A DNA stretch of 64,000 nt from the NCBI GenBank assembly GCA_019918135.1, contig WBZZ01005750.1, forward strand, positions 181,624-245,623, written 5' to 3'. Shown here piece by piece: positions 1-9,869 of the stretch; within the stretch, counting starts at the first letter, position 1, and each line of letters opens with the position of its first letter. The position numbers and the translations under genes are program-made. Source of the DNA: Paulinella micropora (lineage: Eukaryota > Cercozoa > Imbricatea > Euglyphida > Paulinellidae). The notes under the pieces are model-generated. The model worked only from the letters and a program-made list of their open reading frames with translations. It did no database searches and was not told where the DNA came from.

Positions 1-2235
1 AGTGACCTAGACGATGACCCGGAAAGAATCGGGGTACGGCTAGAAGATGGTACTATCCATATAGCCTCGCCTACCGCATGGAGGCAACAACAGGCTCAAG
101 ATCCGGAGTTTAAGGAACTCATACAGTTATATCAGAACCCGGATGAGCTGAAGATAACGAAAGCGATCAAAGATCAGATGAAGGAGATGGGATGGAGAGA
201 TGGTCTACTGTGGTACAAGGGCCTTCACGGTTGCTATGCGTCACAGCCGGACAAATGGACCCTTTGGGTACCGGAGAGTCTGAGACGATTTATATTTGTC
301 GCAGCCCACAATTGCCCACTTTTGGCGCATCCGGGTCGACAACGAACTCACATGTTCGTAGCGAGGCGATTCTGGTGGAAGAAGATGAAGGAGGAGATAG
401 ATCAGGCGGTGGATGCATGCATCCCGTGCAAGATAAACAAAACACCACTGAAGGCAAATTTCGGCCTGATTGGCGAATTTCCTCTTCATGCGGGGATGTT
501 TGAGTTTATACACATTGATCATGTGGGACCTTTCCCAGAATCGAAGGATGGTTACAAATACCTCCTTACGGCTATTGACAGAGCCACCAACTATGTGTGG
601 ATCATCCCTGTCAAAGACGTTACCGGCAAGACGACGGCCGAGGCGCTGATCGATAGGATCATCTCACAGATCGGAGTACCAGGAAAGATATGTTCTGATC
701 GAGGCTCGGACTTTAATAACGAGGTCATCGACAAACTATCTAAGTATTACGGGATGAAATGGCAATATGTTACTGCCTATAACCCGCGAGCAAATGGGAA
801 AATCGAGCGGGTACACAGACCCCTCAAAGCCTCGCTAAAGATGTATTGCACGAAGAAGGAGAATCAAAGAGCATGGGTCGAGGCAGCACCATCATTTGCG
901 TTTGCTATGAACTGTCTACCCTCTACGGCGTTAGGAGGCTCGAAGAGCTCAATCTCGCCATATCAGTTAGTATATGGGCGTGAGCCTGATATCCCGACTT
1001 CGCTCCTTCACCCAAAAGACACTTGGGCGGATGCGGATGAGTTGTTTGGGATGAGACTTAGAGTGAAGATGGAGGCGGAACAAATAGTCAGGGCGCATAG
1101 AGAGGCGGAGCGCCGAAAGACTGATGCTGAAGGGGTGCGACAAGCGCACTTGGATCAGATCAAGTTCCAGGTCGGGGATATTGTACTATTGTACCATCCT
1201 CAAGTCCCGAAGAGAGTCAGCTCTAAGCTGTTCACTCACTGGAAAGGACCTTATCAGATTATGGAACAGACGGGACCTCTGAATTACAAGATCAGGGGTA
1301 GAGGGAAGGTGCAAATTGTGAATGTAAGAAGGCTGGTTAAGTATGATCCCTTCTTACTGGAAGATGAATCCGTTGAGGAGGCGTTAAAACGGATGAAGGA
1401 TGATTTCAAAGAGGTGCCGCCCATCCACAAGGAGGCTGGCATAGACGAAGACGATGCTTATCGGGCACCGATAGCTGAGAAGGAGGAGAGTGAGGTGGAC
1501 AGCAAGGAGAAGACTGACCGCATAAGCGCGGTGGGGACTCAGTCCAAGTCTCCGCGAGAGCATAGCGGAAAGAAGGAGAAGATCACAGAGGCGCAGCTAA
1601 GGAGAGCGCGGAATGATCTCATCAACGACCAACCGAGGAAGGCGATGAGGTCGATGAGATCAAAGGACGTCCACCAGGAGGAGGAGGGGACGGACACTGA
1701 CCCAAACGCGGGCAACGTTGAGATTGTCCATGAGCGATGGAAGGAAGGCGATGCGATAGCAACCATCGCACGGGTGAAAGATGCTTTCTATCTGATGAGA
1801 CCAGCGGAACAACATGTCGCTGATGACACTCTCTCAGACTTATACTTGATGCGGGTCGTGGCGGTCCCACGACAGATGCGTGTCACACGGACACTCAAAA
1901 TATCATCAGCCGCAAAGATAGTACAACCGATACTCCAGTTCTGGAGAAGTATGGACCCGGTTGAGGTTCCAAAGGCAAGACATTATCTGCCAGTATATAA
2001 AGACGCAAAAAGTCTCGAGACATGGGATGATACAATTACTCCCAGAGACAAGGATTACACTGCGTGGACCATTCAGACACTGCCAAGAGGAGTGCTTGAT
2101 GTCCCTTTTGAATTATCGTTGGGCGGAATCCCTAATAAGATCTGGGACATTCTCGAACAGTCAAAGTTCGATCTGACTTTTGTTGGTGGTCCTCCACCAG
2201 GCAAAGAAATCCGCGCCAGACGACGAAGGCAGTGA
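1..2235 (+). CDS. Ty3/gypsy-type pol, integrase end (5' end outside window)
   Basis: The frame is open from base 1, so the N-terminal part of pol lies to the left; the first Met at 178 is internal. In order it shows an HHCC-type zinc region (HPGRQRTHMF, then CIPCK near 410-430), an rve DDE integrase core (FIHIDHVGPFPESKDGYKYL for the first Asp, ICSDRGSDFNN for the second, and the AYNPRANGKIER region with the Glu), then a GPY/F module (HWKGPYQIMEQTGPLNYKI). About 300 further residues are charged and end in a conserved-looking domain (KDAFYLMRPAEQ, PILQFWRSM, YLPVYKD, LDVPFEL). A diverged copy of that domain recurs at 7986-8797, so it is a family feature and not readthrough. I see no canonical chromodomain. 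The role is integration of retroelement cDNA. The ORF is intact, so the element may be fairly young. Confidence 0.9.
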   Translation, partial: SDLDDDPERIGVRLEDGTIHIASPTAWRQQQAQDPEFKELIQLYQNPDELKITKAIKDQMKEMGWRDGLLWYKGLHGCYASQPDKWTLWVPESLRRFIFVAAHNCPLLAHPGRQRTHMFVARRFWWKKMKEEIDQAVDACIPCKINKTPLKANFGLIGEFPLHAGMFEFIHIDHVGPFPESKDGYKYLLTAIDRATNYVWIIPVKDVTGKTTAEALIDRIISQIGVPGKICSDRGSDFNNEVIDKLSKYYGMKWQYVTAYNPRANGKIERVHRPLKASLKMYCTKKENQRAWVEAAPSFAFAMNCLPSTALGGSKSSISPYQLVYGREPDIPTSLLHPKDTWADADELFGMRLRVKMEAEQIVRAHREAERRKTDAEGVRQAHLDQIKFQVGDIVLLYHPQVPKRVSSKLFTHWKGPYQIMEQTGPLNYKIRGRGKVQIVNVRRLVKYDPFLLEDESVEEALKRMKDDFKEVPPIHKEAGIDEDDAYRAPIAEKEESEVDSKEKTDRISAVGTQSKSPREHSGKKEKITEAQLRRARNDLINDQPRKAMRSMRSKDVHQEEEGTDTDPNAGNVEIVHERWKEGDAIATIARVKDAFYLMRPAEQHVADDTLSDLYLMRVVAVPRQMRVTRTLKISSAAKIVQPILQFWRSMDPVEVPKARHYLPVYKDAKSLETWDDTITPRDKDYTAWTIQTLPRGVLDVPFELSLGGIPNKIWDILEQSKFDLTFVGGPPPGKEIRARRRRQ

Positions 2236-3064
2236 CAAAGAAACTATTTTTCTTTATGCGTCTCAAATAAACTGATTGATTGCCCACGGCGTATCATGAT
2301 TTGATCATGCATCATCAGTTATCAATATGAATATTAAAAAGACTCAGTGATATAACTTGGCATTCGATCGCAACATACGAGTGCGAAAGGTCGATCGACG
2401 ATGATACTACACCGTATACGGGGATCGCTAGTGTATTGAGCGATGGTGTTCCCGGGTATGACCCTTTCCAAGTCCTGGGATGATGTTCTCGAAAATGAAA
2501 TGTTCTCTGAAACTTTCATTAAATTATTTTTTACGATAGATTATATACTGTCGTACCTGAGCACGGTCAATCTCTACTTGTGTCGGTATATCGCAGGGTC
2601 GGGTACATACACCTCGACTTCGGATATAGCTAATATTAGGACTGGCCCCCTAATACTATATCATAGGATATCCGCCTTATACAAGGGTATGTCATTAAAA
2701 AAGACAATGTACTTACGATCTCCCTGTGAATAATAATAATAATAATGATAATGAGAAGAAGAAGAAGGAGATCAAAGGGGGAATCGTACTACAGCACCAC
2801 GTTGCTTGTATTTTTTATTAATAGTACGTTTGTTCTTGACATACTGCCGAAAAACAAATTGAGGGGAAGGAGTTCAAAATTTACAAGAAAGGCTAGAGAA
2901 TCCGCTTTGACGTGCCGTATGAGGATATATTTATCGTCTTTTAGCGTCTATCCGTGGGTCGATGCACTGTGTGGCATGACTCCATAGTGCATACTATTTG
3001 CAGAAAGAAATCAGAAGGTGTATGACGAAAATGCTATTTCCGTCATAAAATCGGGAGGGGGTAC
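2236..3064 (+). other. 3' untranslated part of the + strand gypsy element with polypurine tract
   Basis: There is no convincing coding sequence between the pol stop and the LTR. A G-rich polypurine run (GGGAGGGGG, 3053-3061) lies four bases before the LTR start, where plus-strand priming is expected. This supports reading 3065 as the start of a 3' LTR in + orientation. Confidence 0.6.
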
Positions 3065-3303
3065 TGTAGGCATCACCCCCCGGATAGCCGGTAAAAAGTA
3101 CCTTTTCCTGGTGACAGGTGCACCAGCTTGTTTTTCAGTATTATTTGTCCGGATTTGGACCTGATGCCATTTTATTCCTGGTCTGTTGCCGTTTTCCTTT
3201 TTGGCTTCACTGAGCTAATATAACGAGACATCATTCTCATCTTTTGAGGACTGTGTTTGGTTGTATTACCGACTTTTTACGAGCTATCGTTGGGGGCATT
3301 ACA
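3065..3303 (+). repeat. LTR (3' LTR of + strand gypsy element)
   Basis: A 239-bp sequence begins TGTAGGCATC and ends GGGGGCATTACA (TG...CA ends). By eye it is about 97% identical to the reverse complement of 17994-18230, with about 6-7 differences including small indels. The polypurine tract just upstream and pol in the same orientation make it a 3' LTR. Confidence 0.85.
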
Positions 3304-4508
3304 GCTCAGAAACGGCGGGTCCGTCGAAATTTTACTCAACCAAATTCAACAACTTCGCCAGTAACACAATCTTCTTCACTTATATAAATAAAGATCAAAG
3401 ATGGTTGGAAAATGTGGGAGACTAGCGAAGCCCAAAAACCACCAAGGCAAACACCAGCCAGTTCCCGTTGTCCGGTCTAACGATAATATATTCTGACCTA
3501 AAAAGGGTAACGGACCTTTTTAGTAATATTATCATTATCCGGTTCAAGAGTGTTGTTAATAGGAACAATCTCTTATTGTGTCTAGACCGACACGGGGTAT
3601 TAATAAAGTAGCACATATTTACCTATCTGCGCCTACAATCCCCCCTCCCCGGTTTATACCGACAACCTCTATTGATTAGGAGTAGAGAGGTAAATGTGAG
3701 CGGTAGGAATATGTGGGCTGTCGAGGTTTGGCTCGAGGTTGGTGGCTTCTCTTCTTCTAGTAATCAGATAGGCGATCGAAGGAAGGAAATGTAACTTTAG
3801 GCGTTACTCCGGATGATTTGGATTTCGGAACATGTGCGAAATTCGAATTTGATTTCGAATTTAATTATCAAATTTAAATTTGAATTTCACTCTACCCCCC
3901 CCCTTGATGACCCTTGTCATCCGAGTGTGAGGAGTAACTTTTTTTGTTCTGGCTCTCCCGAATTGGTCGGGTTCCCTGTCTGGGAGAAAGATAGGATTGC
4001 AGTGGAGATGCAGTAATACTATGCTCGTAGACATGGCATGTCAGTCGCTCCATGGGCTCCCTGGATGGGTCGGAGGTTAAACGAGACCAGGACGTAAAAA
4101 TACCTTCACCCAAGCTGACCTATTGGCGGTAGGCTGGGATGAATGTATTCTCGTCCCGGATCCCTTGCTGGGGTGGAGAAAAGTATACAATCACAATCTA
4201 GCCTTTTGGCGGACAGATTGCGGATATATACCCTCACAGCGCGCTGCGGATCCCCTTATTAGACGGGAGGCAATCGGGCCCGAATAAGAGTCCACCTATG
4301 AACAAATTTGTTAGCTATATATTGTTAACAAACTTGCCCGTAGGTCGTCCATTTGTTGGAATGAACGGGCGCTTTGCCAGTCTAGATGTTTGTTTCGTTT
4401 TTGGTGTCCTCGGTGGACTTTTTGTATAGATATATACAATTGTGTAGAGCCAGCTTGAAATTATTTTTGGAAGTGTCTAGGAAAGTATACAACCCCTATT
4501 GGAGGGTC
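3304..4508. other. No recognisable gene
   Basis: Only short open frames are present. There is an AT-rich patch of near-palindromic AAATTTGAATTT-like runs at about 3840-3885, followed by a C run. I could not assign the sequence to an element. It may be the 3' end of the older retroelement whose ORFs lie at 4.5-8.8 kb on the - strand. Confidence 0.5.
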
Positions 4509-5900
4509 TCAAAACACATCGTTCTCGTCTTCCTCCACGTATCGGACGAAATTGTCCTCTGTGCTGGACTGGAAGGGTGAGCGGTACCGCCCCTCTGGTT
4601 GGTCGGAGGGTGGATCGTCGCGCTCGTGATCGAGTTGGATGTGGATCATTTGCCGTTTGTCATCAGATAGATCGAACGGTCGGATCGACGACCGTGGTTG
4701 GTCGTACTCAGGGTATAGTCTTTGCATTATAATATTATCCCCGAGTTTATATTCGTACACTTGCTCCACCGTGGGTAACAGTGTCGAGAGTGGTATATAT
4801 AGTGCAATGGCTTTGTAGCTTTGTGCCATCTGAGCTCTTCGTCTTGCACCGCGCTGTCCCACTCTGGACGAGCGTGATAACGGAAGTTTCGAGCTCACCT
4901 CTCCGCCCAGGATTGGAGGCGTTGAGGGTCGGTTGGGCGGGCATCTTCGCGGTCAATCAAGATATTGAGTAGGTATCCATGGCAGTTTCGAACAGGCGAT
5001 AGCGAATGGCTATGAGCCATACCGCCATGTGTTCTTGTTGAAAACAGAGATAATGTCTTTGTCGCAGCCTTGCCACTCCCTGAAATCGGTCGGGGATTGT
5101 AGGTGGCTGGGGGCGATAGTAGCTCCGCCTATGGTAGAGGGTGAAAATATGTGACGCCACTATCTGATAGGCAGGGGATAGGAGACGGTTATCGGGCACT
5201 CTCCTCAAGGGGCACTCCGAGGGCCTCGTTGATTTGGCGCAACTCGTCACCTTCCGCCGACAGATTGAATGGGAGGTCGCGGCCCTTTCGGAGGTGATAG
5301 GCTCGGTATGCCTGAACCTCGTCCGGGAGAGGTAGGCCCGCTCTCTCCAGGAGTCGGTAGTAGGCACTGATATCCAATTGTGACCATCGGAGCCTTCGAA
5401 GCTCGTAGGGTTCCAAGAGCTGTTTGGGCAGCGCTTTGATGCTATAGAATCGTAGCACATACGCTCTTTGTTGATCGGATAAGCTAGCCCAGCCTGTGAT
5501 GGTCCGAGTCAACGCCCACTGCTCCATGGTCAGTGATGTAGGATCCCCTGGGATGGGTATGTAGGGTACCACGTGTGGGAGTGGATTTTCGGGCCAGGTT
5601 GGTGGGCTCTGAGGGACTTCCCACGGTCTAGTAACTGGCTACTGCCATGGTCGTTCCTTCTCAAGAGATTTGTGCTCCAAACACATATGTGGTCCCCATC
5701 GCTCTGGCGACATGTATAGGTCGGGGTCAAGGATCCACTTGTGTCCGCAGTTATGGCTGCCGTTGGAGGGCACTGTGCGCACACCACCGCAGGTCACTCG
5801 GAGACGGTTCTCGTCATGTGCCGCGTAGTGATAGGATGGGGTGTGAGAGTATACCCCCCGTTCATCTTGCATTGGTGGAAGTGGCGGTGGTATGCTTTCC
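4509..5900 (-). pseudogene. Broken continuation of an unrecognised ORF region
   Basis: Several overlapping minus-strand open segments in different frames (about 5794-5979, 5639-5872, 5189-5572, 4957-5460, 4509-4898) look like pieces of one or two longer proteins separated by frameshifts. Visible traits are a Cys/His patch (RLRVTCGGVRTVP and SHNCGHKW around 5720-5810), a helix-rich segment (YYRLLERAGLPLPDEVQAYR near 5330) and an acidic C-terminus ending near 4509. I recognise no family. The region lies downstream of a decayed gypsy pol relic in the same orientation, so it could be extra 3' ORFs of that element. Confidence 0.35.
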
Positions 5901-7058
5901 TCAGGGACGACCCCGTGGCCGGTTCGTCCTCAAAATAGTGAGGGTCCGGTACCCAGTTGACCTGGTTGCCAACGAGCATATGCCGATGATATGGCTCCGC
6001 CGTTGGTTTGAACGGACTAGAACGCGGATTGGTTGTATGTTTGAGCCCTGGGCATTCAAGCCGTAGGCGGCGCTCCGCGTCCGTAATATCCGGTACGGAG
6101 GGTATATGCGGTGCATTTGGCGTGACGCCGGGTCAAAGGCGTATCGGACGGGTTTTTCGTATTCCTCGCTCGCCTCGTCCCCTTGGAAGAGGTGAGGATC
6201 CATTCTCCGCAACATGGTTTGCATCGGGATGCGATACGGCATCAATAATCGGTTGACGCGTGCATAGTTGACCCTCTCGGGCGGGCTGGAAGGGGGAGGT
6301 TTGGGTTTCCCTGATTTGGATTCCCATCGGATGAGACGGTAGACTTTCTGGCCTACCTGTCTATCCCCATGACAGTATACCGGTCGGTCGATCGGTCCGT
6401 ATACGTATTGGATATCATCCTTTTTGTGGAAGTATGCCACAAATTCCTCTTTCCTGCCCCAGTGTCGGGGTTGTTCAGGTGGTGGAGACCGATGGTGTTG
6501 ATAATCCATGTTATGGGGTGCGGGGACGAGTCTTTCCTCCTCGACCGGGTTTAACCCGTCGCTGTATTTATCGGGCTCGGTTTTATCCTTACACCCGAAC
6601 CGCCGCCAATATTCACGGCGTGCCTTTAAGCGTCGCTTAGCTCGGTTGCGCGCCATGACTTCAGCATCACTATCCTCACCCAACTCGTAATCGGTGTCGG
6701 ATTGATCGAACTCGTCCTCGTCCCGTACGCGCCATGGTTCCGGGTCAACCCATGGTTGTCGAAGGATACCCTCTGGGTCGACTTCCTCAAGGATACCTTC
6801 TGGGTCGACATCCTCATCCGTCGGGGATGAGGAAGGTGTGCGCGCAACACTAGCCGGCGTTGCGGCTCCCTCCGGGTTCATGTGGGTAGGCTCGGTGTTC
6901 GAGTGATCGGAAAGAGTGCTGAGTGGTGTTCTAGGTGAAGTGGGGCTCGGTCGGGGTTGTGCGTGTCCCTCCGGAATGGTTCCGGCCCCCTTGGAATCCG
7001 AGTGTGCTGTTTTGTGTCGTTTGTGTGGTGGGGTGGCAAACCTGGGGCTCTCCGACAT
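5901..7058 (-). CDS. Unrecognised Pro/Ser/acid-rich protein, possibly a retroelement accessory ORF
   Basis: A 385-codon frame starts at an ATG (7058). The first ~90 residues are Ser/Pro/Thr-rich. Next come a duplicated VDPEGIL motif (about residues 84-100), an acidic stretch (DEFDQSDTDYELGEDSDAE), a basic helix (NRAKRRLKARREYWRRFG) and a globular-looking part rich in Tyr/Arg/Pro. The last ~60 residues look out of frame, since the neighbouring frame at 5794-5979 continues more plausibly; a frameshift near 5970-6000 is likely. It belongs to no family I can name. It follows a tiny membrane ORF (7128-7268) in the same direction, and both lie downstream of a gypsy pol relic. Confidence 0.4.
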   Translation of the reverse strand: MSESPRFATPPHKRHKTAHSDSKGAGTIPEGHAQPRPSPTSPRTPLSTLSDHSNTEPTHMNPEGAATPASVARTPSSSPTDEDVDPEGILEEVDPEGILRQPWVDPEPWRVRDEDEFDQSDTDYELGEDSDAEVMARNRAKRRLKARREYWRRFGCKDKTEPDKYSDGLNPVEEERLVPAPHNMDYQHHRSPPPEQPRHWGRKEEFVAYFHKKDDIQYVYGPIDRPVYCHGDRQVGQKVYRLIRWESKSGKPKPPPSSPPERVNYARVNRLLMPYRIPMQTMLRRMDPHLFQGDEASEEYEKPVRYAFDPASRQMHRIYPPYRILRTRSAAYGLNAQGSNIQPIRVLVRSNQRRSHIIGICSLATRSTGYRTLTILRTNRPRGRP

Positions 7059-7127
7059 AGGTAAATCGGACTCAGACGGTTGTTTGGCCTCCGGCGGCGC
7101 CCCTGCTATCGGCTGGCCTTCTTGCCT

Positions 7128-7268
7128 CTAGTCCGATGCTTTCCCCTTATCGACCGCGATGACTTGCATTAGCAAGTGTACCACCGCGATAACGCACACA
7201 GACGCCACGCACGCTAATAGGAACGCTAGGTACTGCTCCAGCGCTGTCTGCATGCCCATAGGTGGCAT
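7128..7268 (-). CDS. Small single-span membrane protein
   Basis: A 46-codon frame runs from ATG at 7268 to TAG at 7128-7130. It has a short N-terminus (MPPMGMQTALEQ), a hydrophobic run of about 25 residues (YLAFLLACVASVCVIAVVHL, then LMQVIAV) and a charged tail (DKGKASD). It lies 69 bases upstream of the 385-codon ORF on the same strand. An open hydrophobic frame in otherwise degenerate sequence is suggestive, but it is short and could be chance. Confidence 0.4.
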   Translation of the reverse strand: MPPMGMQTALEQYLAFLLACVASVCVIAVVHLLMQVIAVDKGKASD

Positions 7269-7985
7269 AAGGGCTTGATTGTCGGTATGTCTGTAAGCCT
7301 AAATTATGAGCAAGGCAAGTGTATTTGCTGTGAATTATGGGATGTTTGTCGTCTTTGCACACTTGCTTACTTATGTACATGCCAACAGGGGATTTGGGTG
7401 CGACGTGAGCCCTTGGATCCCTTCGCCTGTCCGTACTTAATGCATCGGGATTATATATGAATCGGGCTGTCTAGGAATAGGGACACTTAAGTGCATGAAT
7501 GAAGTATATATGCTTATGGCTTTTGGTGTTTTTCAACCTTCCACCCAAACAATAAGACAGGGAGGACGTGACATAAATGACGTAACATTCTGTGGAGAAT
7601 AATTTATCACACCCTACGCATGCCAGAGCCGCGAGAGGCGGGCTAGCAACAGGCGAGTGTGATGTGCAATGGCCAGGTTGAGCTAGCCAGAAATTATTCC
7701 GACCCATGGTGGTAACACCAACTAACGACCCGTCAAGATACCTTCAGGGCCGTCGCACCCCACGGGGGCGGGGCAGGGTCATTTTTCCCGTTTGTTACAT
7801 CATGTTAGGTCCAATCCCCTCTTTCCCGTGGAAGAGCGGACTTAGGTAGTATTTTAAACAAGACAGAGGTATTTTCTGGTGTTTCCCTAGTATGGTAGTG
7901 GCTAGGGCTCCGCTCGGTGCGGTTGGGCCCGGTACCCCTATACTACCCGTGTTTTGGCTATGCGTTTCCTCGATCATCACCTCGA
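7269..7985. other. No gene recognised between retroelement relic pol and small membrane ORF
   Basis: I see nothing I can assign here. A short GC-rich run (CACGGGGGCGGGGC near 7760) is present, and the stretch has low coding potential on both strands. Confidence 0.4.
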
Positions 7986-8797
7986 CTATTTTTGAGTCCG
8001 TTTGGATTTAGCAGCTTGGGCTAATCGGCCGGGTTTGTATTTCCCCGGTGCTGGTGCCCCTATGAGAGCGGTAGAGATGCCTTCGGCGGCTATCTCGTCC
8101 CATACCCGAATTGGAATTCAGCCATGTTGTAGGTCGAATGGGTAATCTAGCACCATGTGCGGCCATACTTGGATCTGCCAGGGCTTGTATCAGGGCGATT
8201 TATCGGTAATGCCCTTCCAAAACGTCTCAACGTTTTCCCCGTCCCGATACACCGGGTAGAAGACTCGGGATTCAGGATCGTCGAGGTCTTGGTGTGACCG
8301 ATAGAACTGTAGGATGGGCGGTTCGGCCGAGGTCGCTTTGTTCGCCCTGGTGGCGCGGACCTTCGGTTCCCATTCCTTGACTTTCATTAGGAAGAAGTCG
8401 TTTAGGCAGTCGTCGCCTACGTGGGCCGTCGGTGGACGGAGGATATATACCTTACCCACGTGCCAATGGATGGCCTTAACGTCTTCGCCTTTCTTCAGCT
8501 TGGACTCACGCGGTGGGCGCTGAGGGGCGATGTCCGCTTTTTCCTCCTGTTCGGTCTGCGGATGGATATCTGGCCGCGGAGCAAATAGTCTATGACCGCC
8601 GGGGAGGATCCGTCATCTTGGTCGACGTCCATACCCTCTTGGCTGGGCGCTGATGCTGCGTTATTCTCCTCGACCGGGATCGGCTGATCGGGATTAGCCT
8701 TCGCCTCGGCCGTCTTGTCACGGCGCTTAGGCGGGGCACGCAAGCTTCCGTTCAGCTTTTGGATAGCATCCGCCATTGTCTCGTTTCGGTCGAGCAT
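7986..8797 (-). pseudogene. Relic of a diverged gypsy pol C-terminal domain
   Basis: Read leftward, the sequence gives an acidic linker and then GKVYILRPP, AHVGDDCLNDFFLMKV, PILQFYRS, FYPVYRDGENVETF, a P-W-IQ motif, MVLDYPFDL and an IP-x-R-VWDEI block ending in a basic tail. These match, block for block, the C-terminal domain of the pol at about 1740-2235 (KDAFYLMRP, PILQFWRS, YLPVYKD, LDVPFEL, IPNKIWDIL). Two in-frame TGA codons interrupt it, one just after the TDKSP motif and one just before the IP motif. It is much more diverged from the + strand pol than the LTR pair are from each other, so it belongs to a different, older element. Confidence 0.7.
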
Positions 8798-8801
8798 GGG
8801 G

Positions 8802-9030
8802 TTAAAGTTTCCGCATCGTAGTTTCGAATTTACTTAGTAAGAGAACAGAAAAGCTTTATTGGCCTAACCTTCCGAACTCGTCGGAGTAGTGTGGAGGGAA
8901 AGGGGCTAGGCTCAAATATTTCAGGACTCAAGTTTACAAAACACTAAAAGTTGACGGCTCTGATGTCCACTCGGAACACAGACAGCCGCACCTAAAAACT
9001 TGAGTACTAAAACCGAACATTACAAATACC
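8802..9030 (-). repeat. Split direct repeat, distal copy (B2)
   Basis: This 229-bp copy pairs with 9627-9855 at a constant offset of 825 bases with two mismatches by eye. It begins TTAAAGTTTCCG and ends TACAAATACC. Near identity suggests the element inserted recently. Confidence 0.85.
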
Positions 9031-9626
9031 GGCACGCTCTACTAGTCAACTAAGAAGACCGGGTGGAGGAGGGGATAGTGAAAGGAAAAAACAAAGAAAT
9101 GGAATAACACTATCTATTAAAGCCAGACAGAGAAACCGGGCGGAGGAGGGAGAGCGGACGGCAAACTAATGTTAGAGCGACTGAACAATCCCAAGGACCG
9201 GAACAAACCTACACTAAACAAGGGAAGGCACCAAGCACAATGAGCAGGCCAACCTAGTGACTAGTTGTTCACGGCAACAACCGAAGGTAGCATCAAAACA
9301 GTCCAAGGGAGACGCGACGAAGTCGGAGCGAGCAGAACCAGCGGAGGCCACCAGCGATCACCGAACACCACCAAAAGCCCAGAGCAGACAGAAGCAAAGG
9401 ACAAACAAAAACAAAACAAGGGAAGGGTGGGCGGGAGTTTGAAAGTTGGGAAGATCTTTCGATCTTCCCAACTTTCCAACCTAGGCCTAACCAGACGCCG
9501 GATCAAACACGCGCCGGCTCCGCCGGCACGGCTACGCCGCGCCGACCGGACTACCGTAAAAGCGAAACGTCTCCTCGGAACTTTAACGGCGGTTAACTCC
9601 GGGCGAAGCCCGGAGCAAACCAGTAA
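9031..9626. other. Spacer between split direct repeats (A2 candidate)
   Basis: This 596-bp unique stretch contains the 9441-9476 hairpin and GC-rich short palindromes around 9510-9545. Open frames here overlap on both strands and look fortuitous. In split-repeat elements the A2 segment should match an A1 copy at the other end, which is absent here. Confidence 0.5.
9441..9476. repeat. Perfect 16-bp inverted repeat with 4-nt loop
   Basis: GAAAGTTGGGAAGATC is followed by TTTC and then its exact reverse complement. It lies inside the spacer of the split-repeat end of the DIRS-like element. It could fold in the RNA or serve as a recombination or termination signal. Confidence 0.8.
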
Positions 9627-9855
9627 TTAAAGTTTCCGTATCGTAGTTTCGAATTTACTTAGTAAGAGAACAGAAAAGCTTTATTGGCCTAACCTTCCGA
9701 ACTCGTCGGAGTAGTGTGGAGGGAAAGGGGCTAGGCTCAAATATTTCAGGACTCAAGTTTACAAAACACTAAAAGTTGACGGCTCTGATGTCCACTCGGA
9801 ACACAGACAGCCGCACCTAAAAACTTGAGTACTGAAACCGAACATTACAAATACC
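9627..9855 (-). repeat. Split direct repeat, proximal copy (B1)
   Basis: This 229-bp copy starts 14 bases beyond the tyrosine recombinase stop codon (9870) in minus orientation. It is the partner of 8802-9030 (two mismatches). Confidence 0.85.
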
Positions 9856-9869
9856 TCCAACATTTGAGC

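Noticed and set aside
9265-9630. 121-codon + strand ORF in the DIRS-like element spacer
   Set aside because: It lies in the A2 spacer between direct repeats, over a hairpin and GC palindromes, with no protein-like pattern.
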